A stretch of DNA of 64,000 nt from Sulfuritalea sp. (GTDB taxonomy: Bacteria; Pseudomonadota; Gammaproteobacteria; Burkholderiales; Rhodocyclaceae), in NCBI GenBank assembly GCA_016708585.1, contig JADJFK010000013.1, positions 124,001 to 188,000 of the forward strand, written 5' to 3'. Below are positions 51,744 through 60,624 of the stretch, in pieces. The notes under the pieces were generated by a model. It was given only the letters and a program-made list of their open reading frames with translations. It was not told where the DNA came from and did not search any database. The position numbers were made by a program, and so were the translations under genes. Position 1 is the stretch's first letter, and each line of letters opens with the position of its first letter.

Positions 51744-53498
51744 ATGCCGTTGACAGGCGACGAAACGGGCGCGGAGGCGCCGGCATCGGCCTGGAATCCC
51801 GGCGTCGGCACGGGCATCCCGGCGGAGTTCCGCGCGCTGGAGACGATCTTCCGGCCGCAGTGCGTGTGCGCCGGCATCGAGGAAATCGACGAGCTCGCCG
51901 CGCTGACCGGATTGCCGCAGCAGGAGCTGGCGGCGTTCCGGCCGCAGCGCCTGGCACTGCATGAAATCATCATCCGCGTCACCGCCGACATCGCCGTTGC
52001 CGAAGGCGATGAGGAAGAGGATTTCGGGCGCAATTTCCGCCGCATCGCCTCGAAAATCCACGACGACCATGTGCTGCCGCACATGGATGGGATCGCGGAC
52101 GCCTGGGCGGACCTCGGCCGGCGCAGCGATGCCCTGGTGCGCCAGCTCCTGGCCGAAATCCTGTTCGCGCCGCCGCCGGTCGTACGTCGCGGCTGGTTCA
52201 GCCGCTGGCGCGCGCACAAGCGTCCCGCCGCAAGGGAGGAATCGGCCGCCGAGCGCGACTACCGGATCGTCGCAGCCTGCAAGGCCATGGGCCTGGCGGA
52301 GCGCGACCCCTTGCGCCGCGCCGCATGCAAGAGCCTTTACCGGGTGCTCGGTGCGATCGCCGGCAAGCGCGGCCGCCTCGGCGCCGACAGCGACCTGCTG
52401 GCAAAACTGGTCACGCGCCACGTCTGCAACAGCCATGGCAGCCGGGTGATCGGCCAACTGATTGCGCCCATGGTCGCCGCCGCCATCGAGCGGGAAGGCT
52501 ACGCGCGCGTCGCCACGCAGGAGAAGCCGGTGCTGGTCAGCCTCAAGGGCGCCTCGGCGGCCGGCAAGAGCTCGCTGCGGCCGATGCTCAAGCAGCTCCT
52601 GCGCGAGCAGGGCATGGCCGCCGACGGTTATGCCACCATCAGCCCGGACGTCTGGCGCCGCCTGCTGCTCGATTACGAAACGTTGGGGCCGGCGCGCAAA
52701 TATGCCGGCCACCTGACCAGCCGCGAGCTGATGGTGATCGACGGCAAGCTCGACCGCTACATCCGCGACCAGGCCGACCGCATCGGGGCGATTCCGCACC
52801 TGCTGGTCGATCGCTTCCGCTTCGACAGCTTCACCGCCGAAAAGGTGGGCCGGGTGCTGCATGACACCTATGCCCGCTACGTCGACACCATGTACATGTA
52901 CTTCATCGTCACGCCACCGGAGGAGACCGTCGAGCGCGGCTGGCAGCGGGCGCTGGAGCGCGGCCGCTACAAGGCGGTGGAGGATTTTCTGGCGCACGGC
53001 GTGGAAGCCTATCGCGGCATGCCGAAGCTCCTGTTCAAGTGGCTGGCGAGCCCGCGGCCGGAATTTCGCTACGTCTTTCTCGACAACCGCGTGCCCAGGG
53101 GCAGCTTCCCGAAGACCATCGCCCGCGGCGACCGCGGCGGCATGGTGATTTACGACCCGGTCGCCCTGGTCGACATCGAGCGTTACCAGAAGATCGACAT
53201 CCACGCCGGCTCGCCCGCCGAGGTGTATCCGCCGGCGGCGGACCTGGCGGCCGCGGCGAATTGCGGCTTCCTCCGGGAATGCGTGCGGCGCATCCCGCGC
53301 ATCGAACTGGTCGAGCCCGGCAGCGGGCTCGCCTACTTGCGGGTCAGCGGGGGCAGTGTCGAGATACTCGATGCCGACGTGCTGGCGCGGGCGCTCGGCA
53401 ATGCGGAACTCGCCGCCGCGCTGGCCGCGATGGCGCCGCCGGTTCGCGCGCTGTGCGAAAAGTCGGCGCCGGCGAGACGGCGGGATATGCTTGCCTAG
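51744..53498 (+). CDS. Unrecognised P-loop protein with zeta-toxin/kinase-like core
   Basis: The 584-residue protein is soluble. Residues about 1-260 are alpha-helical and match nothing I recognise. Residues about 265-470 form a P-loop domain: strand EKPVLVSLKGASAAGKSSLRP (Walker A GASAAGKSS), then ISPDVWRRLLLDYETLG, ELMVIDGKLDRYIRDQ, PHLLVDRFRFDSF and a Tyr-Met-rich strand before TPPEETVERGWQRALERGRY. The order of elements recalls zeta toxins and related small-molecule kinases, with VxRxR-type basic residues downstream. ATG at 51744 has GGAGG 10 bases upstream. No antitoxin-like gene is adjacent. Its stop shares CTAG with the convergent SulP gene, and its last codons fall inside a copy of the dispersed repeat. 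Confidence 0.6.
   Translation: MPLTGDETGAEAPASAWNPGVGTGIPAEFRALETIFRPQCVCAGIEEIDELAALTGLPQQELAAFRPQRLALHEIIIRVTADIAVAEGDEEEDFGRNFRRIASKIHDDHVLPHMDGIADAWADLGRRSDALVRQLLAEILFAPPPVVRRGWFSRWRAHKRPAAREESAAERDYRIVAACKAMGLAERDPLRRAACKSLYRVLGAIAGKRGRLGADSDLLAKLVTRHVCNSHGSRVIGQLIAPMVAAAIEREGYARVATQEKPVLVSLKGASAAGKSSLRPMLKQLLREQGMAADGYATISPDVWRRLLLDYETLGPARKYAGHLTSRELMVIDGKLDRYIRDQADRIGAIPHLLVDRFRFDSFTAEKVGRVLHDTYARYVDTMYMYFIVTPPEETVERGWQRALERGRYKAVEDFLAHGVEAYRGMPKLLFKWLASPRPEFRYVFLDNRVPRGSFPKTIARGDRGGMVIYDPVALVDIERYQKIDIHAGSPAEVYPPAADLAAAANCGFLRECVRRIPRIELVEPGSGLAYLRVSGGSVEILDADVLARALGNAELAAALAAMAPPVRALCEKSAPARRRDMLA
53458..53482 (+). repeat. Dispersed 25-base GC-rich repeat, copy D
   Basis: Reads AAAAGTCGGCGCCGGCG, AG, ACGGCG. 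It is inside the last codons of the P-loop gene and encodes its KSAPARRR tail. Confidence 0.7.
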
Positions 53499-56113
53499 CC
53501 GGTTTCGCTGCCGACCCGCTGGTCGCCGCCGCAGAGCAGCACGGGAACGTCGGCGCGCTCCAGCACGTCGTTGCTGACGCTGCCCATAAGCGCGCGGCCG
53601 AGGCCGCTGCGGGTATGGCGGTAGAGCACGATCAGGTCGGCGCCGGCATCCGCTGTAGCGGCGAGGATGGATTCGGCGATGCGTCCGCTGCGGATCACGT
53701 GTTCGGCGCTCACGCCCTCCAGCCTTGCGGCCGCCAGCGCGAGTTCGACTTCGTCGGCAATCGCCGGGGGCAGAGCGCCTTCGCGGTCGGTGGCCGAGAA
53801 CAGCGTCAGGGGCAGGTGCATCGGCTTGGCGATCTGTAGCGCGAAGGCGAAGGCGCTCTGCGCTGCCCGGCTGCCGTCGAAGGCGATCAGGATGCGGCGC
53901 GACCAGAGTTTGCCGTTCTCCGGGACCACCAACACGTTGCACGGCGCCGCGGCGACGATGCGCCGTGCGCCCGGGTCGACAGCGGCGGACGTTCCCGGCG
54001 TCGCGCAGCGCCCGACCACCAGCAACTGCGCGTCGGTGTCGAGCGCGACGCCATGAATCTCGGATGCAGGGTCTTTGCCCTGACCTCGATGGAACTCCGT
54101 CGGCACGTCGGCGATCATGGCTTCGCGTTGGACGGCAAACAGGCGTTCGTCGTAGCGGTCCTCGCCTTCCTCGGTCCCGCGCACGGCGACGATGTCGAGC
54201 GCGACGCCCAGGCTGCGCGCGAGGGCTATCGCCGTTCCGGTCGGGTAGCGCGCCGTGCCGTCGGCGGTGGCGGCGAGCAGCAGGCGCAGGCGGCGGTCAC
54301 CGTCCGGCAACCGGTCGCTGTGGCAGGCGGCAAAGATGCGGGCCTTGCAGTGGCGGCAGACCTCCGGATCGAGCGTCCAGTAAAGCGCCTCGGTGGGTTT
54401 CGACTTCACCGGGAAGAAGCCGCCTTCGCCGATCTCGTGCACGTAATTGCCCTGGCGCAACAGGCGATAGGGTTCGTCCTTCATCCGGTAGAAATACAGT
54501 CCCCCGCCGAGGCGCTTGCGCCGTCTTGCTTCCTGGGCAAACATCTCCGCGCCGGCAACGTCGATGAAGTTCATGCCCAGCGAGACGATCAGCAGCGATT
54601 TCTGGCGCGGGTTCTCCAGGTCCACCTGCTGCAGCGCGCTCTGGATGTGGTCGACGGCGCCGAAATAGGCCGAGCCATTGATCCGTACGATGCGCAGTTG
54701 CGGGCATTCCGCCTTGCCGCGCGCGTCGACGAAGTGGTAACCGCCGGCATCATCGACCGGCACCAGCGGCTCGATGCCCGGCCGGGAGGTGCGATTCAGG
54801 TAGAGCACCAGCGAGACCAGTACCCCTGCGATGATGCCGGCTTCGAGGTCGATCAGGGTGCCGAGGATGGTGACCCAGAGGATGGCCGATTCCTGCCGGC
54901 TGGTCTTCCAGATCGACCCGATGTGGTGGAAATCGATCAGACCCCAGGCCACCAGGAACAGGATGCCGGCCATCGCGGCATGGGGCAGGTAGGCCGCCAG
55001 CGGCGCAACCGCGAGCAGGATCAGGACCAGGAAAACCGAGGCAAAAACAGTGGCCAGCGGCGTGCGTGCGCCGGCTTCGTAATTCACGCCCGAGCGGTTG
55101 AAGGAGCCCGACGAGGCATAGCCGGAAAAGAAGGCGCCGGCGATGTTCGACAGCCCCTGGCCAATGAATTCCTGGTTGCCGTCGATGCGCTGCTCGGAAC
55201 GTACGGCGATCGCGCGGGCGATGGACACCGCCTCGGTCAGCGCCAGCATGGTGATCACCAGCGCCGGGCCGAAGGTCTTTTTCAACGCGGCAAGCGAGAA
55301 GTCCGGCAGCGACAGTGGCGGCAGTCCGGCCGGCAGCGCGCCGACCGTGCGGATGCCGGTTGCGGCCTGACCCAGCAATTCATTGATGGCAAAGGCGACC
55401 AGGCTGCCGATCAGCATCGCGGCGATCATGTAGGGAAACTTCTTCCACCAGCGGCGCGTGGCCATGCCGGCCGCCAGCGTCGCCAGGCCAACGGCCGTGA
55501 CCCACGGATTGATCCGGTCGAGCTGGAGCGCGAACTGGTGCAGGATTTCGTAGAAAGGCAGGCCGCGCGCGATCTCGACGCCGAAGAAGGCGCGGATCTG
55601 GCTCGCCGCGATCAGCACCGCAGCACCGGTGGTGAAGCCGATCACCACGGTATGCGAAATGAAATTCACCAGCGCGCCCATGCGCGCCAGGCCCAGCGCC
55701 ACCTGGAAAATGCCGACTTGCAGCGTCAGGGTGAGGATCAGCCCGACATACTGCGGTGTGCCCGGTTCGGCCAGGTGGTGGATGGCGCCGTAGATGGCGA
55801 TCGAGATCGCCGTGGTCGGCCCCGACACCAGGTGCCACGAGGAGCCGAACAGCGCGGCGACCACCGCCGGGATCATTGCCGCATACAAGCCATACTCCGG
55901 CGGCAGGCCGGCAATGGTGGCAAAGGCCACGCCCTGCGGCAGTACGATGAGTGCGCCGGTCAAGCCGGCGAGCAGGTCCTCGCGCAGCGACTGCCGCGTG
56001 ACCAGCGGCCACCAGCGCAGGAAAGGAAACAATTTGGCGAGGAGGCCGGCAGGCAGTTTCATTGGTTGCGGCGTGGGGGCATCGGTGGCAGGCCGAGGCA
56101 AGGTCGAGGCCAT
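53495..56113 (-). CDS. SulP anion transporter fused to STAS and two universal-stress-protein domains
   Basis: The 872-residue protein has four parts. Residues about 15-420 are a SulP/SLC26 membrane domain (PEYGLYAAMIPAVVAALFGSS, QRIDGNQEFIGQGLSNIAGAFFSGY). Residues about 440-560 are a STAS domain (LRIVRINGSAYFGAVDHIQ, SLGMNFIDVAGAEMFAQEA). A linker with paired cysteines follows (EVCRHCKARIFAACHSDR, about 593-610). Residues about 620-865 form two UspA-like domains, ending LIVLYRHTRSGLGRALMGSVS and DVLERADVPVLL with the G-x9-G(S) nucleotide loop. SulP proteins carry sulfate, bicarbonate or dicarboxylates; USPs bind ATP or sense stress. ATG at 56113 is preferred to a longer reading. It is divergent from a second SulP gene. 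Confidence 0.87.
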   Translation of the reverse strand: MASTLPRPATDAPTPQPMKLPAGLLAKLFPFLRWWPLVTRQSLREDLLAGLTGALIVLPQGVAFATIAGLPPEYGLYAAMIPAVVAALFGSSWHLVSGPTTAISIAIYGAIHHLAEPGTPQYVGLILTLTLQVGIFQVALGLARMGALVNFISHTVVIGFTTGAAVLIAASQIRAFFGVEIARGLPFYEILHQFALQLDRINPWVTAVGLATLAAGMATRRWWKKFPYMIAAMLIGSLVAFAINELLGQAATGIRTVGALPAGLPPLSLPDFSLAALKKTFGPALVITMLALTEAVSIARAIAVRSEQRIDGNQEFIGQGLSNIAGAFFSGYASSGSFNRSGVNYEAGARTPLATVFASVFLVLILLAVAPLAAYLPHAAMAGILFLVAWGLIDFHHIGSIWKTSRQESAILWVTILGTLIDLEAGIIAGVLVSLVLYLNRTSRPGIEPLVPVDDAGGYHFVDARGKAECPQLRIVRINGSAYFGAVDHIQSALQQVDLENPRQKSLLIVSLGMNFIDVAGAEMFAQEARRRKRLGGGLYFYRMKDEPYRLLRQGNYVHEIGEGGFFPVKSKPTEALYWTLDPEVCRHCKARIFAACHSDRLPDGDRRLRLLLAATADGTARYPTGTAIALARSLGVALDIVAVRGTEEGEDRYDERLFAVQREAMIADVPTEFHRGQGKDPASEIHGVALDTDAQLLVVGRCATPGTSAAVDPGARRIVAAAPCNVLVVPENGKLWSRRILIAFDGSRAAQSAFAFALQIAKPMHLPLTLFSATDREGALPPAIADEVELALAAARLEGVSAEHVIRSGRIAESILAATADAGADLIVLYRHTRSGLGRALMGSVSNDVLERADVPVLLCGGDQRVGSETG

Positions 56114-56332
56114 GAATATTAGCAGATTGTGATGTATGCAGACGTCGGCGGAATCGGACTTTCCATGGGCGATCGGGGCAGGCGGATGTTGCATTGCCGG
56201 ATATGCCGGTCTGATTGCGGAATAAAAACCTTGTTGGGTCTGGTGTATTAGGCGCTGTTAATATCGAGTGCTTTATCAAGAACACCGCAAGAACGGGTGT
56301 TGGCCGCTCCCAGACAAAAAGAAAATCCGGAC

Positions 56333-58474
56333 ATGAGCATTCCGCCCCTGCTGCAACGCGCCCTGCCTTTCCTGCGCTGGTTTCCCTATTCGGGCCGCCT
56401 GTTGCGCGCCGACTTCATTGCCGGCCTTACCGTCGCCCTGGTGCTGGTGCCGCAGTCGATGGCCTATGCGCAGCTGGCCGGCATGCCCGCCTATTACGGA
56501 CTCTATGCCGCATTCCTGCCGGTGATGGTAGCCGCGCTGTGGGGTTCCTCGAACCAGCTCGGCACGGGGCCGGTGGCGGTGGCATCGTTGCTGACCGCAT
56601 CGGCCCTGACGCCGCTGGCAGCGCCCGGCTCGGAAACCTTCATTGCCCTGGCCATCATGCTGGCCCTGCTGGTCGGAATCATTCAACTGGCGCTGGGTGC
56701 CTTCAAGCTCGGCGTCATCGTGAATTTTCTGTCGCATCCGGTCATCGTCGGTTTCACCAACGCCGCCGCCATGATCATCGGTCTCTCGCAGTTGAACAAG
56801 CTGATCGGCGTGCCGATGGATCGCTCGGAACATTTCATCGAGGACATCTGGGGCGTCTTGAAGCTTGTCGGCGATACCCATCTGCCGACGCTTGCGATGG
56901 GGACCGTAGCCATTGCCATCATGTGGGGGATTCGCCGGAAAGTGCCCAAACTACCGGGCGTGCTGATCGCCGTGGCGCTTACGACCACGGCCTCGTGGCT
57001 GATCGGCTTTGAACGGAACGCCACCGCGAACATCGACCAGGTAGCCGAGCCGGAAGCAAGAGCTTTGCTGACCGAGTTCGTTCGCACCGAGGCTCGCATC
57101 AAGGAAATCAGCGATCAGATCGGCGTCAAGGCCACCGAGCTGAAGCAATTGCGCAAGGAGCGCGGCGGGCTTTCCCATGAAATGGTGACATTCAACTATG
57201 AAGTGGAGTTGCTGCGCCTGCAATTGAAGGACCGCGAGGATGAGAATCGGCGTCGCAACCGGGCAATTCGCAGTTTTACCTTCGAACGTGTCGTGGGTGT
57301 CGGCGACCAGCCGGCGGAACTCTATGCCGAAGGTCGGGTGCCGGCAGGCAAGGTGTCCGATGGCCACCGCTGGCGCATTGCCCGCGCCGCCCAGCGCGAC
57401 ATGAAGCTCACCGGTGGCGGCGAAGTGGTGGGCAAGGTTCCGCAAGGCTTGCCTTCGGCCGGCATGCCGAAGATGTCGTGGGACATGCTCGGCAGCCTGC
57501 TCTCGGCCGCCATCGTGATTTCCCTGGTGGGCTTCATGGAAGCTATTTCCATCGCCAAGGCGATAGCGGCCAAGACCAAGCAGAAGATCGACCCGAACCA
57601 GGAGCTGATCGGCCAGGGACTGGCCAACCTCGTCGGCGCCGCCACCCAGGCTTTTCCGGTTTCCGGTTCGTTCTCGCGCTCGGCGGTGAATATCAATGCC
57701 GGGGCGATGACCGGCATGTCTTCGGTGTTCACCGGCCTGTTCGTGCTGCTGACCCTGCTGTTTCTGACGCCCTTGCTCTACCACCTGCCGCAGGCCGTAC
57801 TGGCGGCGGTGATCATCATGGCGGTGATAGGCCTGATCAACTTCGAGGCGGTCAAGCACGCCTGGAAGGCCAGCAGGCATGACGGCGTCGCCGCGGTGGC
57901 TACCTTCGTCGCCACCTTGGCTTTTGCGCCGCATCTCGATACCGGCATCATGATCGGGGCCGGCCTCGCCATCGGCCTTTACCTGTATCGCACCATGTCG
58001 CCACGGGTGGCCATTCTCGGCCGTCATGCCGATGGCAGCCTGCGCGATGCGGCGATCAATAATCTGCCGGCGTCAGATGTGGTGACGGCCGTGCGCTTCG
58101 ACGGGCGTCTCTACTTCGCCAATGTCTCCTTCTTCGAGGACGCGATTCTCGACGCGGTGGCGGCCAACCCGAAAGCGCCCTACCTGCTGGTGGTGGGCAA
58201 CGGCATCAACGAACTTGACGCCTCGGGCGAGGAAGTCATGCACCATCTGGTCGAACGGCTGCGTGGTAACGGTGTCACGGTGATCTTCTCGGGTTTGAAG
58301 AAGCAGGTGATCGACGTCATGCGCGCCACCGGACTGTTCGACAACATTTCGCAGGCGCACATCTTCGCCACCGCCGACATGGCGCTAGCTGCAATCCATG
58401 ATTGGGCCGCGGCCCGCGGCGAGGGCGATGCCGCCAGCCCGCTGCAGCCCCTGCCGGTGAAGCGGTTTGGCTGA
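56333..58474 (+). CDS. SulP family anion transporter with an internal coiled-coil insertion
   Basis: The 713-residue protein has the SulP signature near its start (LVLVPQSMAYAQLAGMPAYYGLYAAFLP) and a C-terminal STAS domain (about 570-690, VTAVRFDGRLYFANVSFFE, LLVVGNGINELDASGEEVMHHL). Between the two halves of the membrane domain, residues about 230-375, lies a charged segment absent from ordinary SulP proteins: IKEISDQIGVKATELKQLRK, then heptad-like VELLRLQLKDREDENRRRNR, then a basic stretch. The transport fold resumes at MSWDMLGSLLSAAIVISLVG. Substrate (sulfate, bicarbonate or other) unknown. ATG at 56333. The downstream hyf-like operon starts 140 bases later on the same strand. Confidence 0.85.
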   Translation: MSIPPLLQRALPFLRWFPYSGRLLRADFIAGLTVALVLVPQSMAYAQLAGMPAYYGLYAAFLPVMVAALWGSSNQLGTGPVAVASLLTASALTPLAAPGSETFIALAIMLALLVGIIQLALGAFKLGVIVNFLSHPVIVGFTNAAAMIIGLSQLNKLIGVPMDRSEHFIEDIWGVLKLVGDTHLPTLAMGTVAIAIMWGIRRKVPKLPGVLIAVALTTTASWLIGFERNATANIDQVAEPEARALLTEFVRTEARIKEISDQIGVKATELKQLRKERGGLSHEMVTFNYEVELLRLQLKDREDENRRRNRAIRSFTFERVVGVGDQPAELYAEGRVPAGKVSDGHRWRIARAAQRDMKLTGGGEVVGKVPQGLPSAGMPKMSWDMLGSLLSAAIVISLVGFMEAISIAKAIAAKTKQKIDPNQELIGQGLANLVGAATQAFPVSGSFSRSAVNINAGAMTGMSSVFTGLFVLLTLLFLTPLLYHLPQAVLAAVIIMAVIGLINFEAVKHAWKASRHDGVAAVATFVATLAFAPHLDTGIMIGAGLAIGLYLYRTMSPRVAILGRHADGSLRDAAINNLPASDVVTAVRFDGRLYFANVSFFEDAILDAVAANPKAPYLLVVGNGINELDASGEEVMHHLVERLRGNGVTVIFSGLKKQVIDVMRATGLFDNISQAHIFATADMALAAIHDWAAARGEGDAASPLQPLPVKRFG

Positions 58475-58614
58475 CGTGAGGCAGTTTTCTGCACGTCGCG
58501 GTGCGAACTGGCGGCGGCAAAAGTTCCCGCCGGGACGCACCGCGCTGGCGCTGGCGGGACGGCGGCTTGGGCCGAGGGGCCACTGGTAGAATTCGCGCCA
58601 GACCTGCCTTTGCC

Positions 58615-60624
58615 ATGACCAGTCTCCTGCCCATCGACACCCTGCTGATTGCCGCCTGCGCCTGGCTGGCGATCGGGTTGGCCGGACTGGTGGCGCCGCG
58701 CAACATGCGCTTCGTCAGCAAGACATTGTTTCCGCTCGGCGCGCTGGTGGGCGTGATCGTCGGTCTGGTGGCACTCGGTTCGCTCGGCGGTCCGGCGCAA
58801 ACCGCGGTGCTGGCGATCGGCCTGCCCGACCTGCCCTTCCATCTGCGGCTCGACAATCTCTCCGCCGTGTTCGCCCTGCTGCTGGGTTTCGTCTCGGTCG
58901 GAATTTCCATCTTTGCCGCCGGCTATTTCAGGAAAGGCGAGGGCGCGGCGCCCGGCCTGATGTGCCTGCAATACCATTTCTTCCTCGCCAGCATGCTCAT
59001 GGTGCTGCTGGCCGACGATGCCTACGCCTTCATGGTGGCCTGGGAGACCATGGCGCTGTCGTCCTTCTTCCTCGTCACCACCGATCATCGTCACGAGGAG
59101 ATCCGCCGCGCCGGGTTCCTGTACCTGCTGATCGCCCACATCGGCGCCATCGCCATCCTGCTGTGCTTCGGCGTCATGACCGGCGGCGCCGGCGATTACA
59201 GCTTCGCCGGCATGCGTGCGCAGGAGCTGTCGCCGTTCTGGGCGTCCGCCGCATTCCTGCTGGCGCTGGCCGGCTTCGGCGCCAAGGCCGGCCTCGTTCC
59301 GCTCCATGTCTGGCTGCCGGAGGCGCACCCGGCGGCGCCTTCGCCGGTGTCCGCGATGATGAGCGGGGTGATGCTGAAGACCGCCATCTACGGTTTGCTG
59401 CGCGTGAGCTTCGACCTGCTGCACTCGACGCTGTGGTGGTGGGGCGTCGTGGCGCTGGCGATCGGCCTCGCCACGGCGCTGTTCGGCGTGCTCTACAGCA
59501 CGGTGCAAAACGACATGAAGCGGCTGCTGGCGTATTCGTCGATCGAGAACATCGGCCTGATCGCCGTCGGCATCGGCCTGACCCTGATCTTCCACGCCTA
59601 CCGCATGGAAACGCTGGCGGCGCTGGCGATGACGGCCGTGCTCTATCACTGCCTCGCCCATTCCGCCTTCAAGAGCCTGCTGTTCCTGTGCACCGGCTCG
59701 GTGCTGCATGCGACCAGGGAGCGCAGCCTCGGCAAACTCGGCGGCCTGATCCACCGCATGCCCTGGGTGGCCTGGCTGGCGCTGGCCGGGGTGATCGCCA
59801 GCGCGGGTTTGCCGCCGCTTTCCGGTTTCGTTTCGGAGTGGCTGCTGCTGCAAAGCTTCCTGTTTTCGCCGGGCCTGCCGCACCCCTGGCTCAACATGGT
59901 GGTGCCGGTGGCGGCCGCGCTGGTGGTTCTCGTCGCCGCGCTGGCCGGCTTCGCCATGGTCAAGTTCTACGGCATCATCTTCCTCGGCCAGATGCGCGAG
60001 CCCGGGCTCAAGGACGCCCACGATGCCGGCACCTGGGAAAAGTTCGGCCTCGCCTGGCTGGCGCTGATCACGCTGCTGCTGGGCATCCTGCCATCGACGG
60101 TGATCCTGCGCATCGATGCCGCGACGCGCCAGTTGCTCGGCACGGGGCTTGCCGACAAGCTCGACGAGCAGGGCTGGTGGATGCTGGCGCCGATCTCGCC
60201 CGAGCGCGCCAGCTACGAGCCGCTGATTTTCCTCGTCACCATCGCCGCCACGCTGCTGCTCGGGCGCTGGCTGGTGCGCCACCTGTATCACGGCCGGGTG
60301 CGCCGCACCAGCGCCTGGGACTGCGGCTACTACTTCCAGGGGCCGCGCGCGCAGGACACGGCCGAGGGTTTCAGCCAGCCGATCCGCCGCATCTTCGAGC
60401 CGATGTTCCGCATGCAGCGGCATTTCCCCACCGCGCGCGACAGCCAGCCCTATTACAGCGTCAAGGTCGAGGACCATTTCTGGTACTGGCTCTACCTGCC
60501 CGTGGCCGGACTGGCCGGCAGGATATCGACGCTGATCGTCACCCTGCAGGGCGGACGCATCGCCGTGTATCTGATGTACAGCTTCATCACGCTTCTCATT
60601 CTCTTGCTGGTGGCACGGCCGTGA
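58615..60624 (+). CDS. hyfB: Hydrogenase-4-like subunit B (NuoL/MrpA-type antiporter subunit)
   Basis: The 669-residue polytopic protein belongs to the proton-pumping-MrpA family: LMVAWETMALSSFFLVTTDH, GFGAKAGLVPLHVWLPEAHPAAPSPVSAMMSGVMLK with the key Lys/His residues, LLAYSSIENIGLIAVGIG and SGFVSEWLLL. The extended C-terminus with the WDCGYYFQGPRAQDTAEGFSQPI segment is typical of HyfB/HycC rather than NuoL. It would form a proton channel of a membrane-bound hydrogenase-like complex. A TAGAAT lies about 25 bases upstream. It overlaps hyfC by four bases (GTGA). Confidence 0.9.
   Translation: MTSLLPIDTLLIAACAWLAIGLAGLVAPRNMRFVSKTLFPLGALVGVIVGLVALGSLGGPAQTAVLAIGLPDLPFHLRLDNLSAVFALLLGFVSVGISIFAAGYFRKGEGAAPGLMCLQYHFFLASMLMVLLADDAYAFMVAWETMALSSFFLVTTDHRHEEIRRAGFLYLLIAHIGAIAILLCFGVMTGGAGDYSFAGMRAQELSPFWASAAFLLALAGFGAKAGLVPLHVWLPEAHPAAPSPVSAMMSGVMLKTAIYGLLRVSFDLLHSTLWWWGVVALAIGLATALFGVLYSTVQNDMKRLLAYSSIENIGLIAVGIGLTLIFHAYRMETLAALAMTAVLYHCLAHSAFKSLLFLCTGSVLHATRERSLGKLGGLIHRMPWVAWLALAGVIASAGLPPLSGFVSEWLLLQSFLFSPGLPHPWLNMVVPVAAALVVLVAALAGFAMVKFYGIIFLGQMREPGLKDAHDAGTWEKFGLAWLALITLLLGILPSTVILRIDAATRQLLGTGLADKLDEQGWWMLAPISPERASYEPLIFLVTIAATLLLGRWLVRHLYHGRVRRTSAWDCGYYFQGPRAQDTAEGFSQPIRRIFEPMFRMQRHFPTARDSQPYYSVKVEDHFWYWLYLPVAGLAGRISTLIVTLQGGRIAVYLMYSFITLLILLLVARP

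Noticed and set aside
51727..51753. Leader peptide MEAIQECR overlapping the P-loop gene start
   Set aside because: An eight-codon frame with no clear ribosome-binding site of its own; probably chance.
51744..53498. Toxin-antitoxin locus
   Set aside because: No small partner gene adjoins it, and the nearest upstream gene is a divergent housekeeping adenosyltransferase; a zeta-like fold alone is not enough.
51738..53942. 734-codon minus-strand open frame opposite the P-loop gene
   Set aside because: It spans two real genes out of frame and has shadow-type composition; the plus-strand frame has a Walker A motif and a ribosome-binding site.
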